NCBI GenBank assembly: GCA_031772625.1
Contig: CM062815.1
Coordinates: forward strand, 608,547,918 to 608,611,917
Length of the DNA stretch: 64,000 nt
Reading direction: 5' to 3'
From: Pinus tabuliformis
Lineage: Eukaryota > Streptophyta > Pinopsida > Pinales > Pinaceae
The position numbers and the translations under genes were made by a program. Positions 57,718-64,000 of this stretch are shown here, one piece after another. Position 1 is the first letter of the stretch, and each line of letters begins with the position of its first letter. The notes under the pieces are model-generated. The model had not been told where the DNA came from and did not search any database. It saw only the letters and a program-made list of their open reading frames with translations.

Positions 57718-58737
57718 TGTTGGGATAGGGACCCTAGGATCAAATTTTGACAGTTTAAGCAAATTTTGGTTATAATTTTGTAAAGAATATAAATTCTCCA
57801 TGAAATGTGGAAGTAGAGCGTGTAGTTAACTAAAAGTCAAAGGGGCTTTATCCCCTTGTATGGGTAAGTGATAGGATGTTTTGATACTCACCCTTAGGTC
57901 ATGGGCCATGATATTGTAATAGAAAGGCTATAAATATTTGAGTCATAGCAAGCCTATGATAACGTAACCTAGGATGGAGATCTATTGAAAGGGAAAGGTG
58001 CTAAGACAGGAAGGTCTGTTTCCTGTACTTAGGTGAAAGGGGAAGGCTCTTGTAGCTAAGTGAGTGGAGACCTTAGCAAGTCCGCAGCTGAGTGCACGGG
58101 CCCCTGAAGATGAGTGCACAGGGTAGAAGAGTTTATAATTTGAACATTAAATCTAATAAAGACATTTTTGGGTTGAATTGAATGTGTATGTGCCTTGTTC
58201 TTTAATTATGCTTAAGTTAATGTATCCTCTCTCTATAAGTTTTTTTCCATAAATTAATGTGTTCTACTGCACGAATTTGTTGGATCTTTAATTCCTATGC
58301 ATAAAAAGTATAATGAACTGATTTCACAAAGATATTAGATAGACCTGTTAGCATAACTATTTGGGATGGGTAGATCTACATGAAGGCAGCTCTAGAGTTG
58401 TCATTTATTGAGCGAAAGTCATGAATCTACTTCTTTTATGCTTGGTAAGCATGATCGTATACCTTCATGAAGACCTGAAGGTCAATTGGATAGAGTTGCT
58501 ATAGTGGACAGTAGAAAGTTTTAGATCTACGGGAAGGCAAATCTGAGCTACAAGGGCTTTAGAATACACATCACACAGTCTTTGGATGCAGAAATTTGGT
58601 TTTGCCATCCCCAAACACTACTTCAGGTGAGACTGCAGTCTGCGCTATGTAGGTTGTTTCTAAAAGGGCTAGCAGTTAGGGTTTTTTTGGTTGGCATGAA
58701 TAACTTTGAACCTAGGTAAGGCCCCCTTAAGCCAACA
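57718..58737 (+). mobile_element. Element E: probable solo LTR (1,020 bp)
   Basis: Starts TGTTGGG and ends CCAACA, a 6-bp inverted terminal match. It has a TATA-like box (gctataaatattt, about 57,929), an AATAAAG signal (about 58,148) and no coding frame. It splits gypsy C's integrase between the ERVN motif and the MYIMHKQRRWE block. Flanking 5-mers (GATAT, TAGAT) match at only three of five bases, so the duplication is degraded or the edges are slightly off. The strand is inferred from the TATA and poly(A) signal order. Confidence 0.6.
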
Positions 58738-59468
58738 TAGATGTTGAAGATGTATATCATGCATAAGCAAAGAAGATGGGAGTAGTACCTTCCATTGGTT
58801 GAGTTTGCATACAACAACGTCTATCAGGAGTCACTGAGGATGAGTCTGTTTGAGGCACTGTATGGGCAGAGTTGTAACACTCTCATCAACTAGAGTGATC
58901 CAGTGAACATGGTACTTATTGGACCATATATGTTGGAAAATATGGAACAAGAAATGCAGGTTATAAAGAAGAATCTAAATGCATCACAAGACAGGGAGAA
59001 ACGTTATGAAGACCAACACAAGGAAATTAAGGAGTTTTAGGTTGGGCAGCATGTGTATCTATGCATGAATCCAAAGAAAATGTCCTTAAGGATTGAATCA
59101 TGTGCCAAGTTGGCACCATGATATTGTGGGCCTTCTGATATCCTTGAGAGGATTTGACGAGTGGACTACAGACTTGCACTACCTCTGACAGTGAAAGTAC
59201 ATGATGTTTTTCATGATTCATCTCTTAAAAGATATGTAAAGGATGTTGATAATTTTATTGAATGGTATGTATTGTAAGTGGAGAAAGAAGGATAATTCCA
59301 TCCGAAACCCCAATACATACTGTAGCGAAAACATCTCGTGCTTCAGAACAGAGCACTCAAGCAGGTTAAAGTAAAATGGAAGAATTTTGGGCCCAGTGAA
59401 GCTACATGGGAGATGGTTGATCAGATGTTGGCTATGTATCCTTCATTGTTTTCTGGTGAAGGAAAATG
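58738..59468 (+). pseudogene. Gypsy C integrase C-terminus and end of Pol
   Basis: Frames give MYIMHKQRRWE, YLPLVEFAYNNVYQESLRM, FEALYGQSCNT, LALPLTVKVHDVFHDSSLKR and finally QVKVKWKNFGPSEATWE, closing at TGA 59466. Several internal stops. The last motif resembles the C-terminal integrase extension of chromoviruses. Confidence 0.8.
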
Positions 59469-59718
59469 AGTCTTAGTATTTATAGATATTTATTATGGTT
59501 TCTATTGTAAACACTGCAATGAGCTAAGTTATAAAGCTCCAATAAGCGGTATGGTTGTCAAGTTGTCACATTTCACATGATGATTTTTCTTTTGAGTAGG
59601 ATGTTATTGTAAAAACTGCAACGAGCTGGGTTATAAAGCACCATAGGTAGTATGTTTTTGTTGTTAAGTGATTTTTCAGGGTCTAGGTGTGGTCTAACAT
59701 CAAAGAAAGTGTTCCCCT

Positions 59719-59732
59719 GAGGGGGAGGGGTC
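59719..59732 (+). other. Gypsy C polypurine tract
   Basis: GAGGGGGAGGGG run followed by TC, directly before the 3' LTR. Confidence 0.75.
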
Positions 59733-61665
59733 TGTAACAACCCTGGGTTAAAATTTCATGTAATAAAAGTTAATAAAGTTAAAATAAGACCACGGGTAAG
59801 GGATACTTACTCCAAGTTGAATGTTGGGCAAAGTATCCTAGTGGGAATCACTTGTTGTGTTTTATGGCTAAGGGGAAATTTGAAAAGGAAATTACTAAGG
59901 CTTTGGAAAGGAAAAAGGGTATATTTGGCACATTATTTATAAAAATAATGGAAATTAGAAGAAAAAGAAGGTGAAAGGTCGCAGGTTGCATGTGAGGAGG
60001 AAAACGAAAGAGAAATAATGGAAATTGAAGAAATTAGAGGCATCATCAATAAAAATACCTCAGAGCATCAATTGGTAGCCTTTTGTCATTTTAGTGTTAG
60101 AATTTGTCTCAAAGAGGAGAAAGCACCAAGATGAGAAAGAACAAAGAGGAGAAAGAAAGTAAACAAGCAAGGAAAGAAAAGGAAATCAAAAGAAAATAAG
60201 GACAAGAAATGAAAAGGAAGGCAAGGATCAAGCATCTTCAACAGGAATACTTCTAGGTAACAGATTGCATGTGTGATTTCCTATCTGGTTTTGACATGAA
60301 TGGTATGTGCATGTTGGTATGTGGTTCTTTTGTTGTCATTGGCATGGATTTTGTTGGGATTTGATAGTGGATTTTAGCCTAGCCTTGCCATTTTGGGATA
60401 TACATGGTGTGATGGGATTGTTCTCGGTCTGAGCTTCGGATTGCTGGATGGTTTCAGAATCGGGGGGTGAGGAGGTCTCAGGAAAATTCCCAAAGGCCTA
60501 GGAATACCTTAACTACTAATGGAGGGAGACATGGTAAAGCTCGACGGTGGAGATAAGAAAATTCCTCAAGGATGGTGAAGAAATTCTGAGGGATCCAAGC
60601 TCGATTCAATTTTGTGATCTCAAAACTAGTTCAGGTGTGATCACAGTATAGAGAGGGTGGAGGTGGTTTAACCGATGGATTCCCTTGGTTGTCTTTGGAT
60701 TGGTTTATCCCATGAGATACCACATTAAATCTTGGAATATGCCATGGTGGTGATTGGATGAAGATTGATTTGGCTTAGCCAATCTATGGTCGGGTGGAAC
60801 ATGGAAGTCCCGAACCCGGTTTGTAATTGCTTATTGTTAAAAAAAAGTTAAGTTTATCTTGATTTTGGTAAGGAAATATATTGGCTATTATGTGGCTTTA
60901 ACGGTTGTGCTACTATTTTTATGTATATGGTGATATGATGGTTATATTTTGGTTATAAGAATGGTTATATGATAGATCTTAGTCATGACTTTATTCATGG
61001 TTTTACTTGTAACTAAATGAATAATGGATGCAAGTCCTAATTGATGTTATGACAACTAATGTGAGAACATAAAGACCCTTCTTATTAAACCTCAGATGAG
61101 TTATTAGTCCCTTATGTTTAGACTTGCATCCATTACCTGTAGGTTTCATATCTACCAATTTTTTGATAGAATGTCAATCCCAGTTGGGGATGGTCATGTC
61201 AAGCCGTGGTTCCAGTTTTTGGTTTACAAGCATTGTCTTGATGCATTTTATGATTTCTAGAATTTTCATAGCTTTTTGGGCATAGGCTAAGCCCTGACCA
61301 TGGAAGATAACCTTAATTCTCGCAGTCGCTAGCACAACATTGGAAATAAAAGGCCATAGTCACACTCATGTAGGCATATGGGAGTGATTGGGAACCCATA
61401 TTCGCATGGAGGCCTTGGAAAGGGAGTGACTAGGGCTCTAGGTCAGGGAAAAGGTGAGTTGTCTTAGGGATTGGACTCCTGGAGGGGTTGGGTTACTCCT
61501 AGGGGTCTTGTGGCACATGAGGGAAGTTAGTAAGGTCTAGTTGTGTTGACTCCATTTCCTTAAGGTAATCTAGGAGGTTGATTCATATCATAGTAGCCCC
61601 TCATCTCATGTTTACCCCAGATAAGCCGGTGAAAGTGGGTAGATATAAAAGGAGGCATCATTACA
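59733..61665 (+). repeat. Gypsy C 3' LTR (1,933 bp)
   Basis: Begins TGTAACAACCC and ends TCATTACA (TGTAA...TTACA). The copy at 41918-43504 ends TCATTATA. Substitutions and indels are frequent along the pair, so C is much older than D or the copia element. Confidence 0.82.
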
Positions 61666-62961
61666 ACCATACCATTACCATGCCGCATTCAAAGGCCCTT
61701 CTCTCCAATATGTTCAAGCCTTTGATGCCATAGCATGGTATTTTCTTGAGAGACCACTAGATGTTTTGCTCCACTTTTAGGAACCACAAAACTATTGCAC
61801 CCATCAATAATAATGCTACCAAGAGGCTTGTCTAGTGTTCCAATATGAACTTCTCGTATCAATACCAGTTCTCCCTGAATGATCTTGTAGGTATCTTTCT
61901 CGAACACTATTTTTACACCTACATCATCCATCTTTCTTACATAAATAAAATTTTTGGCCAAAGAAGATATATACAGAACACCAGAAAGTGTTATAATCCT
62001 TCCACCCTGCAACTTCAGCTTGACTTTTCCCCATTTGACGATTCTTGCCTTCTTTTCATCCCCTAATAATACATCACCACCATCATATTTCTCATACTTG
62101 TAGAACCACTCCCTATGTAGAGTGAAGTGAAAGGATGCACCTAAGTCAATCAACCATGCCTCATGATCTACATGTGTACTTTAGGAGGAAGTCAAGTACA
62201 CATCCCCACCTTCATCTGAGGTGGTTATTTCCTCTACAGAAGGAGCATCATTAAATCCCTTTCATTTCTTAGGAGTTTTATATTTATAATCCTTTTTGTA
62301 GTGCCCTTCTTTTCCACATTTCTAGCATACCTTTACAATTTGTCCTGGATATTTATATCTCTCTCTAGATTTAGATATCCCACTTGAGGACTTATTTCTA
62401 TTTCCATTTTGGGACCATTCTCTTACACACAAGAAATCTCCATTCTCGCTCTCCGTATTTTTCCATCTCATCTCTTTCGACAACAACAAGACTATCCCAC
62501 GAATCTGGTAGAGACCACAACAAACTGATGAACATATCTTTGTTTAAAAAATTTATATCAATAGAGAACAACTCAATTAGCACAGTATTAAAGGCGTTCA
62601 TAAGCTCTGTCACCAAGTCTCCATCCTTCATCCTCAAGTTATACAACTTTTTCCACATGAAAAATTTGTTCACCAAAGACTTAGATTGTGATAAATTCCC
62701 TAAATTTTCCCACAAATCCTTCATCGTAGCTTCCCTTGATACATTCAACAATACTCTATCAGAGAGACACAATTGTATTGTGCTCTTCGCCTTCTGATCT
62801 AATTTCACCTAGTCTTCTATTGAAATTCTTGTTGGTGTCATGCATGGATCTACAACAATCCATTGATCTTATTCCACCAACATATCCTCCACCTTGAGCT
62901 TCCACAACTCAAAACTCTCACCATTAAATTTCTCAATCTCTATCTTTCCATTGTTTGCCAT
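61666..62961 (-). pseudogene. Copia element F: gag, protease and pre-integrase fragment
   Basis: Gag starts at ATG 62961 (minus) with MANNGKIEIEKFNGESFELW and runs to about 62,398 with stops near 62,868 and 62,809. A frameshift near 62,400 leads to a damaged zinc knuckle: the first Cys is next to a stop and the last is Tyr (KCGKEGHYKKDY, about 62,310). The protease loop at about 62,150 reads Asp-Leu-Gly-Ala instead of Asp-Ser-Gly-Ala. The pre-integrase motif LWHQRLEHIGEKGL follows, and similarity runs exactly to 61666 where gypsy C's LTR begins. The rest of the element is not found left of gypsy C. Confidence 0.8.
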
Positions 62962-64000
62962 CTTCTTTCACTACATGAATCTGATCTCGAATTATGCAGT
63001 AATGAAATAGACTAAAGATATAATCATAAACAAAGAGATACAATAGAAATAAAACTTCATTTCATTAATATCAACGAACTAAAATATGCTTAGATACAAA
63101 ATGGAAATAAACTGGGTCGAGCTATGGTAGCTTATCTCTGAGAAGAATGTGGCAGCTACATGCCTTTGAGCTATGTTACAATGAGGGTCAAGGACATTTT
63201 TATTATTGAGCAACAAATGGAAACCATAAACAACCAAAACAATAATGCTAGGATATGGAATGCCAGGAGTTTGTGAGCCTCATTGGGGTTAGTTGGGCAG
63301 ACAACTTCCCGGGGTTGTAACTTGGTCATATGATCTCTGTTTGACGTGTACGATGCCTCATTAGAAAGATATTTGTGAGTAATACAAAAATTGAGATAGT
63401 CCCATGCCTATGGAAATGGTCTTGCTTCGGACCTAAAAAAAAATTCGTTTAGGAGGTCAAAACAACTTTGGAAGTCTAGGACCCGAAAAACTGCTAAAAA
63501 TAGTAAATTTTGATATAATCAAGGAAATTGATGAAACCAAATGGAGGTCTATGTGGAATAGGAGAGTGGCCATCGATATCAACCTAGACCATTCCTTCCC
63601 CCTTGGAAAGAAATGGTTCCCATTTTGTGCAGAGCCTCCATGAGGCGAGGAAATTTCTGTTGAACTTGGTGCCTGGTGAGCCACTTGCCCTGGTGAAGGA
63701 TTTGGATGGCTTTGACAACACGATATAGCTAGATCCTTTACTAGCGAGTTTCTTGATCTATGTGTCCATGACACTATCAATTGTGTCCTGTTCAATGTAG
63801 CTTGGGTTGATCTCTGTTGGATTCAGTTGCTCATCAATATCGGATGTGTCCAATAATGGTGGAAGTATGACCACAACCATTCCACATTGAATATTGAGTG
63901 CAGGCCAAGGAATGGTGGAATTTTGAGCTCAGAAGAATTGTCCTCAGCCGCCATAGTGATGGCTTAAGGCCCATAACGGAGTGGGCAAAGCTGGCGATAG
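62962..64000. other. Window edge, no gene recognised
   Basis: 62,962-63,450 is probably the leader of copia F, but no primer site or LTR edge was found. On the minus strand at 63,955-63,460, overlapping frames (for example DEQLNPTEINPSYIEQD) hold peptide-like text spread over more than one frame with stops; it could be a decayed exon or gag piece. I cannot identify it. Confidence 0.25.

Larger units (their letters stand above)
41918..61665 (+). mobile_element. Gypsy element C, old, with nested insertions D and E
   Basis: Direct but diverged LTRs (41918-43504, 59733-61665) enclose gag, protease, reverse transcriptase, RNase H and integrase. Integrase is split twice: by element D (47288-57255) and element E (57718-58737). 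The right end abuts a minus-strand copia fragment whose frame is interrupted exactly at 61665/61666, so C inserted into that copia copy. The first LTR lacks about 310 bp at its 5' end, so no target duplication can be checked. Confidence 0.85.

Noticed and set aside
1..64000. CRISPR array, tRNA or rRNA genes
   Set aside because: No regularly spaced direct repeats with unique spacers, and no tRNA- or rRNA-like segments, were seen; TGGTATCAGAGC matches are retrotransposon primer sites.

Overview
The window looks like intergenic DNA from a large, repeat-rich seed-plant nuclear genome, possibly a gymnosperm; the sequence alone does not fix the species. No intact host gene was found. Almost everything recognisable is a transposable element or a broken copy of a host gene: plant-type Ty3/gypsy, Ty1/copia and L1-like LINE elements, a tau-class glutathione S-transferase (GST) pseudogene, and a fragment of an allene oxide synthase/hydroperoxide lyase type P450 (CYP74).

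Layout. 0-6 kb: a decayed gypsy gag-protease frame with six in-frame stops and no frameshift. 7-11.9 kb (minus strand): a decayed chromovirus inserted into the chromodomain of an older one. 14-19.8 kb (minus): a 5'-truncated L1-like LINE with endonuclease, reverse transcriptase and RNase H. 19.8-22.1 kb (minus): a separate retroposon with a 20-bp target-site duplication and poly(A) tail. It joins a CYP74 fragment in frame to a LINE ORF1 that carries a ubiquitin-like domain ending in LRGG. 24.1-26.4 kb: GSTU pseudogenes and a partial duplication. 26.4-27.6 kb: a solo copia LTR with a perfect 5-bp target duplication. 27.6-33.4 kb: AT-rich DNA with a possible GST 5' remnant. 33.4-39.7 kb: a complete, young copia element (two 970-bp LTRs about 1% apart, duplication GAGAT).

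41.9-62.96 kb is a nest. A minus-strand copia gag-protease fragment was hit by a gypsy element (C). C's integrase was then interrupted by a 9,968-bp non-autonomous LTR element (D; 2,142-bp LTRs, duplication ATAAG) and, separately, by a roughly 1-kb probable solo LTR (E). Element D encodes a gag-like protein and a lysine-rich protein but no protease, reverse transcriptase or integrase.

The best candidates for something undescribed are the ubiquitin-like domain in the LINE ORF1 and the CYP74 chimera carrying it; four tandem hairpins in element D whose outer stems differ in sequence but keep pairing; a short motif (TTCTACAGGAA) scattered in both orientations through element D; and a tobamovirus-type leaky-stop context in the first gypsy frame. 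All calls come from reading the sequence; no database search was run.
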